A stretch of 64,000 bases of DNA, from positions 434,001 through 498,000 of the forward strand of contig NZ_FOGU01000001.1 of assembly GCF_900111315.1 (NCBI RefSeq), written 5' to 3'. The position numbers and the translations under genes were made by a program. Under the pieces are notes generated by a model. It made no database searches. It worked only from the letters and a program-made list of their open reading frames with translations, and had not been told where the DNA came from. This DNA comes from Tranquillimonas rosea. Its GTDB lineage: Bacteria; Pseudomonadota; Alphaproteobacteria; Rhodobacterales; Rhodobacteraceae. Below, piece after piece: positions 1 through 8,055 of the stretch (position 1 is its first letter; every line of letters begins with the position of its first letter).

Positions 1-297
1 GTGAAGGCGAAATACCTTCTGAACGGCGCCACCGTGACGCGCACGGACGGCGGGTTCGTGGATTACTTCCAGCTGCTCTTTGACAGCCACGAGATCATCT
101 ACGCCGAGGGGATCGCCGCCGAGTCGCTGATGGTCGACACCCGCACCCGCCCTGTCCTGCCCCCGGACCTGCAGGACCGCCTCCGCAAGTCGGACCCTGC
201 CGCGCTATCCCGGCGCGATCTCGGCTATGAGGTGCGCGAGGGGCTGCTGGACGGCGACCGGGCGGTGGAGTTGCTGCGGCAGGCCACCGCCTGCTGA
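1..297 (+). CDS. Hint-domain protein, C-terminal fragment (5' end outside window)
   Basis: The 98 visible residues carry the end of a Hint_2-type (hedgehog/intein-like) domain as found in many Rhodobacterales proteins: a short strand-rich stretch followed by DYFQLLFDSHEIIYAEG and AAES, then a Pro/Arg-rich end. In this family the His of the HEI motif lies near the C-terminal edge of the Hint fold. The first codon is GTG at base 1, but the fold has clearly begun upstream, so this is probably an internal Val and the gene is cut by the window edge. The function of these roseobacter Hint proteins is not established; they often follow secreted or repeat-containing regions, which are not visible here. 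Confidence 0.7.
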   Translation: MKAKYLLNGATVTRTDGGFVDYFQLLFDSHEIIYAEGIAAESLMVDTRTRPVLPPDLQDRLRKSDPAALSRRDLGYEVREGLLDGDRAVELLRQATAC

Positions 298-304
298 GAC
301 GGAC

Positions 305-973
305 CTAGCGCGCCGTAACGAAGCCGCCGTCGAGCGTCTGCACGCCGTCCCGCGTGCCGACCGTGCCCGACAGCCGGCCACGCACGAACCCGGCATTGTC
401 GCCGTAGACGCTCCCGTCGATCGTGCCGTCGACGTCCAGCGCCCCGCGACCGCCCGTCAGCGTGCCTTCCAGTGTCGCGCGCATCACCGGGTCGCCCGCT
501 CCGTCGATCGTGCCGTCGCGTATCTCCAGCGCGCCGCCGAGCGGCGTGTCGTCCGACCGCCGCAGGTTCGAGATCTCCCCCGCCGCCGTTTCCAGCCCGA
601 AATTCATCAAAAGGCGCATGTCGCCGTTCAGCGTCGCGGCGTTGCCGGCGCCGGACAGGTCCATCCGGGCATGGCCTTCGTACAATGCCTGCCCAGCCGG
701 CAGCGCCCGCTGCGGCGTCCGGCGCCAGCCGGTCTCGTCCCGGAACGCGGAGTCGAGCGCGTCGAAGGCAGCCTCTCGCGCGGCATAGTCGAGCACCGGA
801 TCGAAGGTCTCGCCGCCATCACCATCACCGCTGCCGCCATCATCATCGTCACCGCCTCCATCGCCGGGCGGCGTGGGCTCTTCCGTTCCCGGCGGCTCCA
901 CAGCCGGCGACGACGACCCGCCGCAGCCGGACAGCCCGGCCAGGACCACAACGAACAGGACCCATATCCGCAT
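305..973 (-). CDS. Secreted lipoprotein with Gly/Asp-rich linker and beta-rich domain
   Basis: The 222-residue protein starts with a lipoprotein signal: hydrophobic residues 3-14, then the lipobox LSGC, so Cys17 should be lipidated. A low-complexity Pro/Glu/Gly/Asp linker follows (about residues 20-60). The C-terminal half is rich in short Gly-turn-beta repeats (for example GALEIRDGTIDGAG, GALDVDGTIDG), reminiscent of the small beta-barrel of transferrin-binding-protein-like surface lipoproteins. GGAGAAG lies 5-11 bases before the ATG and supports this start. It is convergent with the Hint gene (7-bp gap). The function is unknown; the barrel resemblance is an impression and not a firm assignment. 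Confidence 0.7.
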   Translation of the reverse strand: MRIWVLFVVVLAGLSGCGGSSSPAVEPPGTEEPTPPGDGGGDDDDGGSGDGDGGETFDPVLDYAAREAAFDALDSAFRDETGWRRTPQRALPAGQALYEGHARMDLSGAGNAATLNGDMRLLMNFGLETAAGEISNLRRSDDTPLGGALEIRDGTIDGAGDPVMRATLEGTLTGGRGALDVDGTIDGSVYGDNAGFVRGRLSGTVGTRDGVQTLDGGFVTAR

Positions 974-1043
974 CGCATCTTCTCCGGTCGCCTCAGACCC
1001 CGAAGATCGGTGCGATTCTCTTAAAACTGGATTAATCCGCGCC

Positions 1044-1421
1044 TCAGCCCGGCATCGGCGGCGAGAAGAACTCTTCGCGCACGATGCGGCCGTCGGAGAC
1101 GTGGTAGACGGCCACCTCGCTCATCTGCCAGCGCTGGCCGCTGCTCTTGTCGGTGGCGTCGACCCTGAAGATGACAGCGAACCGGTCGTCGCCATGCAGG
1201 AACGGGCCCTCGGTCTCGGCGGCGTGGGTCTCCATCGCCGTCTCCCACCAGTCGTGCTTGCCGTGGATCCCGGCCCGCCCCTCGGTGATGCGCTCGCCTC
1301 CCGGCATCGCGAAGGCCTCGACCGAGACAGCATCCTCGGAATACAGTCTGTCCAGGTTCTCGGCCGCGCGCCCCTCGCGGCAGCCCACCACCAGCTCGTT
1401 AGCGATTTCGTCACGTGTCAT
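1044..1421 (-). CDS. SnoaL-like / NTF2-fold protein
   Basis: A 125-residue soluble protein with the SnoaL-like (NTF2-like) pattern: an N-terminal helix pair, an alpha+beta cone, the segment GRAGIHGKHDWW and a late strand ending in EVAVYHVSDGRIVREEFF. Proteins of this type are small polyketide-cyclase/isomerase-like folds of varied, usually unknown role. I chose the ATG at 1421 because GGAGG lies 6 bases upstream; six further in-frame codons exist upstream but have no ribosome binding site. It is divergent from prfC. Substrate unknown. Confidence 0.7.
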   Translation of the reverse strand: MTRDEIANELVVGCREGRAAENLDRLYSEDAVSVEAFAMPGGERITEGRAGIHGKHDWWETAMETHAAETEGPFLHGDDRFAVIFRVDATDKSSGQRWQMSEVAVYHVSDGRIVREEFFSPPMPG

Positions 1422-1530
1422 CGAAACCTCCCGCACCACCGGACCACCCGGTGCGGAAAGGGTCTCATGGGCGGGTCGCCCGGCAAAGCCTCAATTGCAC
1501 CGGCCCCGCCCCGCGTCTATATCCCCGCCC

Positions 1531-3138
1531 ATGCTGGACCGCACCTCGAACGCCCCCGAACTGCCGCCCGAAATCGCCAGGCGCCGCACCTTCGCGATCA
1601 TCTCGCACCCGGATGCGGGCAAGACGACGCTGACCGAGAAATTCCTCCTCTACGGCGGCGCCATCCAGATGGCCGGCCAGGTCCGCGCCAAGGGCGAGGC
1701 CCGGCGCACCCGCTCGGACTACATGCAGATGGAAAAGGATCGCGGTATCTCGGTCTCGGCCTCGGCGATGTCGTTCGATTTCGAGGATTACCGCTTCAAC
1801 CTGGTCGACACGCCAGGCCACAGCGACTTTTCCGAGGACACCTACCGCACGCTGACGGCCGTGGACGCCGCGATCATGGTGATCGACGGCGCCAAGGGCG
1901 TCGAGAGCCAGACCCGCAAGCTGTTCGAGGTCTGCCGCCTGCGCGACCTGCCGATCCTGACCTTCTGCAACAAGATGGACCGGGAAAGCCGCGACACGTT
2001 CGAGATCATCGACGAGATCCAGGAAAACCTGGCGATCGACGTCACCCCGGCCTCGTGGCCGATCGGCATGGGGCGCGACTTCCTCGGCTGTTACGACATG
2101 CTGAACCGGCGGCTCGAGCTGATGGACCGCGCCGACCGCAACCGCGTGGCCGAATCGATCAAGCTCGACGGTCTCGACGATCCGCGGCTCGCCGACCACG
2201 TGCCGCCGCGGCAGCTGGAACAACTGCGCGAAGAGGTCGAGATGGCGTCCGAGCTGATGCCACAATTCGACCACCAGGCCTTTCTCGACGGCACGCTGAC
2301 GCCGATCTGGTTCGGCAGCGCGATCAACTCCTTCGGAGTCAAGGAGCTGATGGACGGGATCGGCCACTTCGGCCCGCAGCCCCAGCCCACCAGCGCCGAG
2401 CCGCGCCAGATCTCGCCGGACGAGACCAAGGTGTCGGGCTTCGTGTTCAAGGTGCAGGCCAACATGGACCCCAAGCACCGCGACCGCGTCGCCTTCGTGC
2501 GGATGTCCTCGGGCCATTTCAGGCGCGGCATGAAGCTGACCCATGTCCGCTCGAAGAAGCCGATGGCGATCTCGAACCCGGTGCTGTTCCTGGCCTCGGA
2601 CCGCGAGCTTGCCGAAGAGGCCTGGGCCGGAGACATCATCGGCATCCCCAACCACGGCCAGCTCAGGATCGGCGACACCCTGACCGAGGGCGAGGCGATC
2701 CGCGTCACGGGCATCCCCTCCTTCGCGCCCGAGCTTCTGCAGAACTGCCGCGCCGGCGATCCGATGAAGGCCAAGCACCTCGACAAGGCGCTGACCCAGT
2801 TCGCCGAGGAGGGCGCCGCGAAAGTGTTCAAGCCGATGCTGGGCGCGGGCTTCATCGTCGGCGTCGTGGGCCAGCTGCAGTTCGACGTCCTCGGCAGCCG
2901 GATCGAGGGCGAATACGGCCTGCCCGTCCGCTTCGAGCCGTCGCAATTCACCTCGGCCCGCTGGGTCTCGGGCGAAAGGCAGGCGGTCGACGCCTTCGTC
3001 AACGCCAACAAGGGCCACATCGCCCACGACAGCGACGGCGACATCGTCTACCTCACCCGCCTGCAATGGGACATCGACCGGATCGAGCGTGATCATCCGG
3101 ACGTGCGGCTGACCGCGACCAAGGAGATGATGAGCTGA
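1531..3138 (+). CDS. prfC: Peptide chain release factor 3
   Basis: A 535-residue translational GTPase, close in length to E. coli RF3 (529). It recycles RF1/RF2 from the ribosome after peptide release. All G motifs are visible: SHPDAGKTT (residues 25-33), RGISVS (switch I), DTPGH (G3) and NKMD (G4), followed by the RF3-type domain II and III (VGQLQFDVL near residue 450). The ATG at 1531 gives an N-terminus that aligns with RF3; the open frame extends upstream without homology. Monocistronic as far as can be seen. RF3 rather than EF-G is favoured by the length and by the RF3-specific sequence after G1 (ISHPDAGKTTLTEKFLLYGG). Confidence 0.95.
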   Translation: MLDRTSNAPELPPEIARRRTFAIISHPDAGKTTLTEKFLLYGGAIQMAGQVRAKGEARRTRSDYMQMEKDRGISVSASAMSFDFEDYRFNLVDTPGHSDFSEDTYRTLTAVDAAIMVIDGAKGVESQTRKLFEVCRLRDLPILTFCNKMDRESRDTFEIIDEIQENLAIDVTPASWPIGMGRDFLGCYDMLNRRLELMDRADRNRVAESIKLDGLDDPRLADHVPPRQLEQLREEVEMASELMPQFDHQAFLDGTLTPIWFGSAINSFGVKELMDGIGHFGPQPQPTSAEPRQISPDETKVSGFVFKVQANMDPKHRDRVAFVRMSSGHFRRGMKLTHVRSKKPMAISNPVLFLASDRELAEEAWAGDIIGIPNHGQLRIGDTLTEGEAIRVTGIPSFAPELLQNCRAGDPMKAKHLDKALTQFAEEGAAKVFKPMLGAGFIVGVVGQLQFDVLGSRIEGEYGLPVRFEPSQFTSARWVSGERQAVDAFVNANKGHIAHDSDGDIVYLTRLQWDIDRIERDHPDVRLTATKEMMS

Positions 3139-3231
3139 CCTCGGGCGCCATTTTCCGCCGAGCCGACATGCCCCCGCAACATCGGCCCCTCAAGATGCGT
3201 TGATCGACCGATCACTGACGAGGAACGTAGA

Positions 3232-3708
3232 ATGAAACGCATTATCGCACTCGCCGCCGCCCTGCTCCTGCCGATGGCCGCCACCGCTCAGGACGGCGAC
3301 CATGTCTCCGAGTCGAACGGCGTGCGGGTGATGCACGCCTGGACCCACGCCACCGACACCGACTCGGCCCGCGTCTACTTCGAGATCGAGAACGGCTCGG
3401 ACCAGATCGTCAGCCTGCAGGCGCTCGATGCGTCGGTCGGCATCGATGTCGCGCTCAAGGCCGCCCCGCTCGACGCCAATTCGAGCGAGCCAGTCGGCCT
3501 GCCAGAACTGCCAATCGCGCCCAACAACACGGCCACGCTCGAGCCCGAGGGGATGTTCATGCAGATCACCGGTCTGGACGAACCGCTTTCGGCCGGCGAC
3601 CGTTTCGAGATGCAGGTCGAAATCCTGCCCTTCGAACCGCTGACTCTCGAGGTCGCCATCGAGGAAAAGGACGCCGCCGGTCATTCCCACGCCGATCACA
3701 CCCAATGA
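3232..3708 (+). CDS. Exported PCuAC-domain-like protein lacking the usual copper ligands
   Basis: 158 residues with a Sec signal peptide (residues 1-19, cleavage after ATA). The mature part follows the PCuAC (DUF461) fold: VRVMHAW, a strand with YFEIEN, then LEPEGMFMQITGLDEPLSAGDRFEM matching in layout the segment that normally reads PGGxHxMLxGL. In canonical PCuAC copper chaperones a His, two Mets and a second His bind Cu(I) in the H(M)x10Mx21HxM pattern. Here the first His region reads DVALKAAPLD and the second His is replaced by Met (GMFM). A His-rich tail HSHADH closes the protein. It may bind metal differently, or be a degenerate paralogue. ATG at 3232 follows GAGGAACGTAG. Confidence 0.75.
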   Translation: MKRIIALAAALLLPMAATAQDGDHVSESNGVRVMHAWTHATDTDSARVYFEIENGSDQIVSLQALDASVGIDVALKAAPLDANSSEPVGLPELPIAPNNTATLEPEGMFMQITGLDEPLSAGDRFEMQVEILPFEPLTLEVAIEEKDAAGHSHADHTQ

Positions 3709-3900
3709 TCTCGTCCCGTCGACGGGCGCGCCCTGGAAAACGCACGAACGCCAATTATATGGGCCGATATTGACCGGAGCGGCTGCATGAGCTAGCAGCC
3801 AGAGCCATCGGGGCGGCCCCAACCGGGGGCGCGCGCGCCATACGGGCCGCAGCCCCTCAGACGCACGGGCCGCGACGGGTCCGTAACACATCGGATCCGC

Positions 3901-5400
3901 ATGACCACGTTCAAAGACCTCAACCTAGACCCCAAGATCCTCAAGGCCGTCGAAGAGGCCGGCTATACCACGCCGACGCCGATCCAGGCGGGCGCCATTC
4001 CGGCCGCGCTGCAAGGGCGCGACGTGCTCGGCATCGCGCAGACCGGCACCGGCAAGACGGCCAGCTTCACCCTGCCGATGATCAACGCGCTCGGGCGCGG
4101 CCGCGCCCGCGCCCGGATGCCGCGCAGCCTCGTCTTGGCCCCCACCCGCGAACTCGCCGCTCAGGTCGCCGAGAACTTCGACACCTATTCGAAGTATACC
4201 AAGCTGACCAAGGCACTCCTGATCGGCGGCGTCTCGTTCAAGGAGCAGGACGCGCTCATCGACAAGGGCGTCGACGTCCTGATCGCCACGCCGGGCCGCC
4301 TGCTCGACCACTTCGAGCGCGGCAAGCTGATCCTGTCCGACGTCAAGATCATGGTCGTCGACGAAGCCGACCGGATGCTCGACATGGGCTTCATCCCGGA
4401 CATCGAGAAAATCTTCTCGCTGACGCCCTTCACCCGGCAGACCCTGTTCTTCTCGGCCACGATGGCCTCGGAGATCGAGCGCATTACCAACACCTTCCTC
4501 GCCAATCCCGAGAAGATCGAGGTCGCACGACAGGCCACCGCCTCCGAGACCATCGAACAGGGCGTCGTCGTCTTCCGCGCCAGCCGCAAGGACCGCACCG
4601 CGGCGGAAAAGCGCGACATCCTGCGCAAGCTGATCGATTCCGAGGGAGACAAGGTCACCAATGCCATCGTCTTCTGCAACCGCAAGGTCGATGTGGACAT
4701 CGTCGCGAAGTCGCTGAAAAAGCACGGCTACCACGCCGCGCCGATCCACGGCGACCTCGAGCAGTCCCAGCGGACGCGCACCCTCGACGAATTCCGCAGC
4801 GGTGACCTGCACTTCCTCGTGGCCTCCGACGTCGCCGCCCGCGGACTCGACGTGCCCGCAGTGAGCCATGTCTTCAACTTCGACGTGCCCTCCCATGCCG
4901 AGGATTACGTTCACCGCATCGGCCGCACCGGCCGCGCCGGACGGGACGGCAAGGCGATGATGCTCTGCGCGCCGTCGGACGAAAAGAACCTCGAGGACAT
5001 CGAGAAGCTCCTCGAAAAGTCGATCCCGCGCCTCGAGAACCCGCTCGGCCATGCCGCGCCCGAAGCCGAGGCCGCCGAGGACGACGCGCCGCAAAAGCCG
5101 GCCAAGCGCACCCGGACGCGTAGCCGCAAGAAGGTGGACACCGCGCCTGCCGAAGAGACGGCGGCCACCGAAACGCCCGAAGCGGCGCCCGCACCTGAAG
5201 CCGCACCCGAGACCACCGCGCAATCGGCCCCGGAACAGCAATCGGCTGACGACGGCAACAAGAGCAAGGGCGGCAAGCGCAAGCCGCGCGGCGGCAACCG
5301 CAAGTCCTACCAGAAGAAGAACGACGACAACGTCGTCGGCATGGGCGACCACCTGCCCAACTTCATCGCGATGAGCTTCGAAGAGCGCCGCGCAAGCTGA
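3901..5400 (+). CDS. DEAD-box ATP-dependent RNA helicase (RhlE-like)
   Basis: 499 residues with a complete DEAD-box core: Q motif with TPTPIQ (about 24-29), walker A AQTGTGKT (46-53), PTRELA (81-86), TPGRL (130-134), DEAD (154-157) and SAT (185-187) in RecA domain 1; domain 2 has the ARGLD and HRIGRTGRAGR motifs. From about residue 395 there is a low-complexity Ala/Glu/Pro then Lys/Arg-rich tail, as in RhlE/DeaD-type helicases, likely binding RNA. Role: unwinding structured RNA in ribosome assembly or RNA decay. It is convergent with RNase J, a possible RNA-decay partner only by location. A 192-base leader with several short hairpins precedes it. Confidence 0.92.
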   Translation: MTTFKDLNLDPKILKAVEEAGYTTPTPIQAGAIPAALQGRDVLGIAQTGTGKTASFTLPMINALGRGRARARMPRSLVLAPTRELAAQVAENFDTYSKYTKLTKALLIGGVSFKEQDALIDKGVDVLIATPGRLLDHFERGKLILSDVKIMVVDEADRMLDMGFIPDIEKIFSLTPFTRQTLFFSATMASEIERITNTFLANPEKIEVARQATASETIEQGVVVFRASRKDRTAAEKRDILRKLIDSEGDKVTNAIVFCNRKVDVDIVAKSLKKHGYHAAPIHGDLEQSQRTRTLDEFRSGDLHFLVASDVAARGLDVPAVSHVFNFDVPSHAEDYVHRIGRTGRAGRDGKAMMLCAPSDEKNLEDIEKLLEKSIPRLENPLGHAAPEAEAAEDDAPQKPAKRTRTRSRKKVDTAPAEETAATETPEAAPAPEAAPETTAQSAPEQQSADDGNKSKGGKRKPRGGNRKSYQKKNDDNVVGMGDHLPNFIAMSFEERRAS

Positions 5401-5446
5401 CGGCGCCCTTTCTCTTCGGTTCCCGAAATATCCCCGCCGGAGGCAC

Positions 5447-5467
5447 GGCCGCGCCAGAGGCGCGGCC
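5447..5467. terminator. Perfect 9-bp hairpin between convergent helicase and RNase J genes
   Basis: Arms GGCCGCGCC (5447-5455) and GGCGCGGCC (5459-5467) pair fully around the loop AGA. It lies 47 bases after the helicase stop and beyond the RNase J stop on the other strand, so it can serve both transcripts. There is no clear T-run on either side, so termination efficiency is uncertain. Confidence 0.55.
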
Positions 5468-5477
5468 AGACATCTCA

Positions 5478-5494
5478 TGGCGCCGCAGGCGCCA
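5478..5494. terminator. Second short hairpin in the convergent intergenic region
   Basis: Arms TGGCGCC (5478-5484) and GGCGCCA (5488-5494) pair perfectly around GCA. Together with the hairpin 10 bases before it, it forms a tandem structure between two convergent transcripts, consistent with bidirectional termination or 3'-end protection. Confidence 0.45.
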
Positions 5495-5545
5495 CCGGTA
5501 GAAAGCACCCCCGAGCGTCAGTACGTCCGCCCTCCGCCCATGGGG

Positions 5546-5611
5546 GCGTCAGCTCAGCCGGCCGACACCAAGCTCGACCGGCTGACACCAACAATCGCGT
5601 CAGCTCAGCCG
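5546..5611. repeat. 15-bp direct repeat at the 3' end of the RNase J gene
   Basis: GCGTCAGCTCAGCCG occurs at 5546-5560 and again at 5597-5611. The second copy contains the RNase J stop codon, the first lies in its 3' flank. The sequence between them also partly repeats (GCCGACACCA and GGCTGACACCA). This looks like a small local duplication that copied the gene's last codons. Confidence 0.6.
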
Positions 5612-7267
5612 ACTGACGACGACGGTCACCTCGGGCTTGCGGCCGATCTCGTCGTTGGCGCTCTGGCGCGCTTGGCGTTTCAGCGCATCGTCCAGCTTGT
5701 CGTCGTCCAGGAGCGTCTTGTCGTCCATCCGCTGCAACAGCTGCGCGAGGTCCGCCTCGACGACTTCGGCCAGCGCCGCGTTCGAGCGCCCCTTTTCCGG
5801 CAAGCCGATGACCTCGACCCAAGGCTCGCCGAGCGGCGCGTCATCCTCGTCGATGATCAGCGTCACGACCATGTGGCCGTTCACCGCCATTCGGATCCGA
5901 TCGCGCACGATCCCGTCCATCGCGCCGATCTGCACCGCCCCGTCGAGATAGGTGCGCCCCGTCTCGACATAGTCGACGACCTTCGGCTCGTTGCCCGACA
6001 GCGACACGCATGTGCCGTTCGGCGCCAACACGCCGGTGCGGCCCAGGCTGTCCGCCAGCTTGACGTGCTCGCGCAGGTGGCGGTGCTCGCCATGCATCGG
6101 GACGACGAATTGCGGCTGCATCATCTCGTGCATCGCCTCCAGGTCCGGCCGGTTGGCGTGGCCCGAGACGTGGTACCGGCCCTCGTTGTCGTCCACCACG
6201 TCGACGCCCATTTCGGAAAAGGCGTTCATGATGTTGATCACGTCCCGCTCGTTGCCGGGGATCGTCTTGGACGAGAACAGGAAGGTGTCGCCGTCGTTCA
6301 GCTTGAGCCCCAAGTGCTTGCCGCGGCTCAGCTGCGCGCTGGCCGCGCGGCGTTCACCCTGGCTGCCGGTCGCGATCAGCATCAGGCTCTCGCGCGGCAC
6401 TTCGCGCGCGTCCTCGGGGCTGATCGTGGCGGGAAACTCGCTCAGGACGCCGGACTGCACCGACGCTTCGACCATGCGCCGCATGGCGCGGCCCAGCAGG
6501 CAGACCGACCGCCCGGCCGAGATGCCGGCCTCGGCCAGCGTTTTCACCCGCGCCACGTTGCTTGCGAAGGTCGTCGCGACCACCATCCCGTCCAGCGACG
6601 AGACCAGCTTGGAGATTTCCGGCCCCACCGTGCTTTCGGACCGGCCGGGATGCCCGGAAAAGACGTTCGTCGAATCGCACACGAGCGCCCGGACACCCGG
6701 CTTGGCCACCTCGGACCATTGCGCATGATCGAACGGCTCGCCCACGACCGGGGCCGTGTCGATCTTGAAGTCGCCGGTATGGACGATCCGGCCCGCGGGC
6801 GTGTCGATCACCAGCGCCGAGCTCTCCGGGATGGAGTGCGATACCGGCAGGAATCCGACGGAGAACGGGCCCGCCTGCACCGTCTCCGGCCACGGTTTCG
6901 CGATATGCAGGACGGAGGTGTCCAGCCCGTGCTCTTCCATCTTCCGCGTCGCGATGTTCGCGGTGAAGGGACGGGCATGAACGGGGGCGCGCAGACGGTT
7001 CCAGACATGGCCCACGGCGCCGACGTGATCCTCGTGCGCGTGGGTGATGAAGATGCCGTCAAGACGGTCGGCCCGCTCGGCGATCCACGAGATGTCGGGA
7101 AAGATCAGGTCGACGCCCGGCGTCGTGTCCATGTTCGGGAACGTCACCCCGAGATCGACGATGATGAATCGTTCCTGCCCCTCCGGGCCGTAGCCGTAGA
7201 GATAGCAATTCATGCCGATCTCCCCCGCGCCACCGAGGGGGAGGTAGATCAGGCGGTCGTTGCTCAT
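5600..7267 (-). CDS. rnj: Ribonuclease J (metallo-beta-lactamase / beta-CASP RNase)
   Basis: 555 residues, the normal RNase J length. The metallo-beta-lactamase zinc motif HAHEDHVG (His76, His78, Asp80, His81) is intact, followed by a beta-CASP domain and further His/Asp motifs (HTGDFKID, SGHANRPDL). RNase J combines endo- and 5'-3' exonuclease activity and matures rRNA and turns over mRNA in alphaproteobacteria. Its ATG overlaps the coaX stop codon (ATGA, 4 bases), so translation is coupled. It is the last gene of the nuo-birA-coaX-rnj run and ends at a region with two hairpins and a small direct repeat. Confidence 0.93.
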   Translation of the reverse strand: MSNDRLIYLPLGGAGEIGMNCYLYGYGPEGQERFIIVDLGVTFPNMDTTPGVDLIFPDISWIAERADRLDGIFITHAHEDHVGAVGHVWNRLRAPVHARPFTANIATRKMEEHGLDTSVLHIAKPWPETVQAGPFSVGFLPVSHSIPESSALVIDTPAGRIVHTGDFKIDTAPVVGEPFDHAQWSEVAKPGVRALVCDSTNVFSGHPGRSESTVGPEISKLVSSLDGMVVATTFASNVARVKTLAEAGISAGRSVCLLGRAMRRMVEASVQSGVLSEFPATISPEDAREVPRESLMLIATGSQGERRAASAQLSRGKHLGLKLNDGDTFLFSSKTIPGNERDVINIMNAFSEMGVDVVDDNEGRYHVSGHANRPDLEAMHEMMQPQFVVPMHGEHRHLREHVKLADSLGRTGVLAPNGTCVSLSGNEPKVVDYVETGRTYLDGAVQIGAMDGIVRDRIRMAVNGHMVVTLIIDEDDAPLGEPWVEVIGLPEKGRSNAALAEVVEADLAQLLQRMDDKTLLDDDKLDDALKRQARQSANDEIGRKPEVTVVVSRLS

Positions 7268-8043
7268 GTGTTTTCTCTGTCCCTGTTATAGCGATGGATC
7301 ACGGTCAGGCCGTGCATCGTCAGATCTTCTTCGAAATGGTCAAATAGGGTTTCGCCCTGCTGAAACAAAGGCGCAAGCCCGCCGGTGGCCACAACGGTCA
7401 TCTCCCGCGCGCGTTCCGTCTTGATCCGCGCAAGCACGCCGTCGATCAGCGAAACGTAGCCCCAGAAGATGCCGGATTGCATGCAGGCGACCGTGTTCGT
7501 GCCGATCACGTGCTCGGGCCGCGTCACGTCGATGTTGGGTAGAGCGGCGGCAGCGTCGTGCAGCGCCTCGAGGCTGAGATTGACGCCCGGAGAGATCACC
7601 CCCCCGATATACGCCCCGTCCGAGGCCACCACGTCAAACGTCGTCGCGGTGCCGAAATCGACGACGATCAGGTCTCCGCCATAGCGGTCGAAGGCCCCCG
7701 CGGTGTTCACCAGCCGGTCGGGGCCCACCTGCGTTCCGGGATCCACGCGCACGTCCACCGGAAGCGCGCAATCCGACCGCCCGACCACGAGCGGCCGACA
7801 GTCGAAATAGCGGTTGCACAGGACCCGCAGGTTGAACACCACGCGCGGCACCGTGGACGAGATGATCACCTCGGTGATCCTCGCCTCGATCTGTTTCAGC
7901 TGCATCAGCGTGCTGAGCCAGACATAGTATTGGTCCGCCGTGCGCTGCTGCTCGGTCGAGGTCCGCCATGTCGCGAGGAACTTCGTACCGTCCCAGATGG
8001 AAAAGACGGTGTTGGTGTTCCCGCAATCGATCGCCAGAAGCAT
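7264..8043 (-). CDS. coaX: Type III pantothenate kinase
   Basis: 259 residues of the ASKHA-fold CoaX family, which phosphorylates pantothenate in the first step of coenzyme A synthesis and is feedback-insensitive, unlike CoaA. Visible motifs: AIDCGNTNT near the N-terminus (phosphate 1 loop), GPDRLVNT, and DFGTATTFD (phosphate 2 loop). GGAGG lies 7-11 bases before the ATG. It follows birA by 12 bp and overlaps rnj by 4. The coaX-rnj pairing after nuoN-birA looks like one transcription unit. Confidence 0.93.
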   Translation of the reverse strand: MLLAIDCGNTNTVFSIWDGTKFLATWRTSTEQQRTADQYYVWLSTLMQLKQIEARITEVIISSTVPRVVFNLRVLCNRYFDCRPLVVGRSDCALPVDVRVDPGTQVGPDRLVNTAGAFDRYGGDLIVVDFGTATTFDVVASDGAYIGGVISPGVNLSLEALHDAAAALPNIDVTRPEHVIGTNTVACMQSGIFWGYVSLIDGVLARIKTERAREMTVVATGGLAPLFQQGETLFDHFEEDLTMHGLTVIHRYNRDRENT

Positions 8044-8055
8044 CCGCCCCCTCCG

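Noticed and set aside
1465-3096. 543-codon open frame antisense to prfC
   Set aside because: It lies entirely over a certain gene, has the low-complexity Leu/Arg/Asp/Val composition of GC-rich shadow frames and no recognisable domain.
3925-5508. 527-codon open frame antisense to the DEAD-box helicase
   Set aside because: Mirror frame of a conserved gene; composition is Gly/Val/Arg-biased with no domain and no ribosome binding site.
5477-7291. 604-codon plus-strand frame over RNase J
   Set aside because: Antisense shadow of RNase J, whose catalytic motifs are intact on the minus strand; the frame is rich in Arg/His/Asp/Val.
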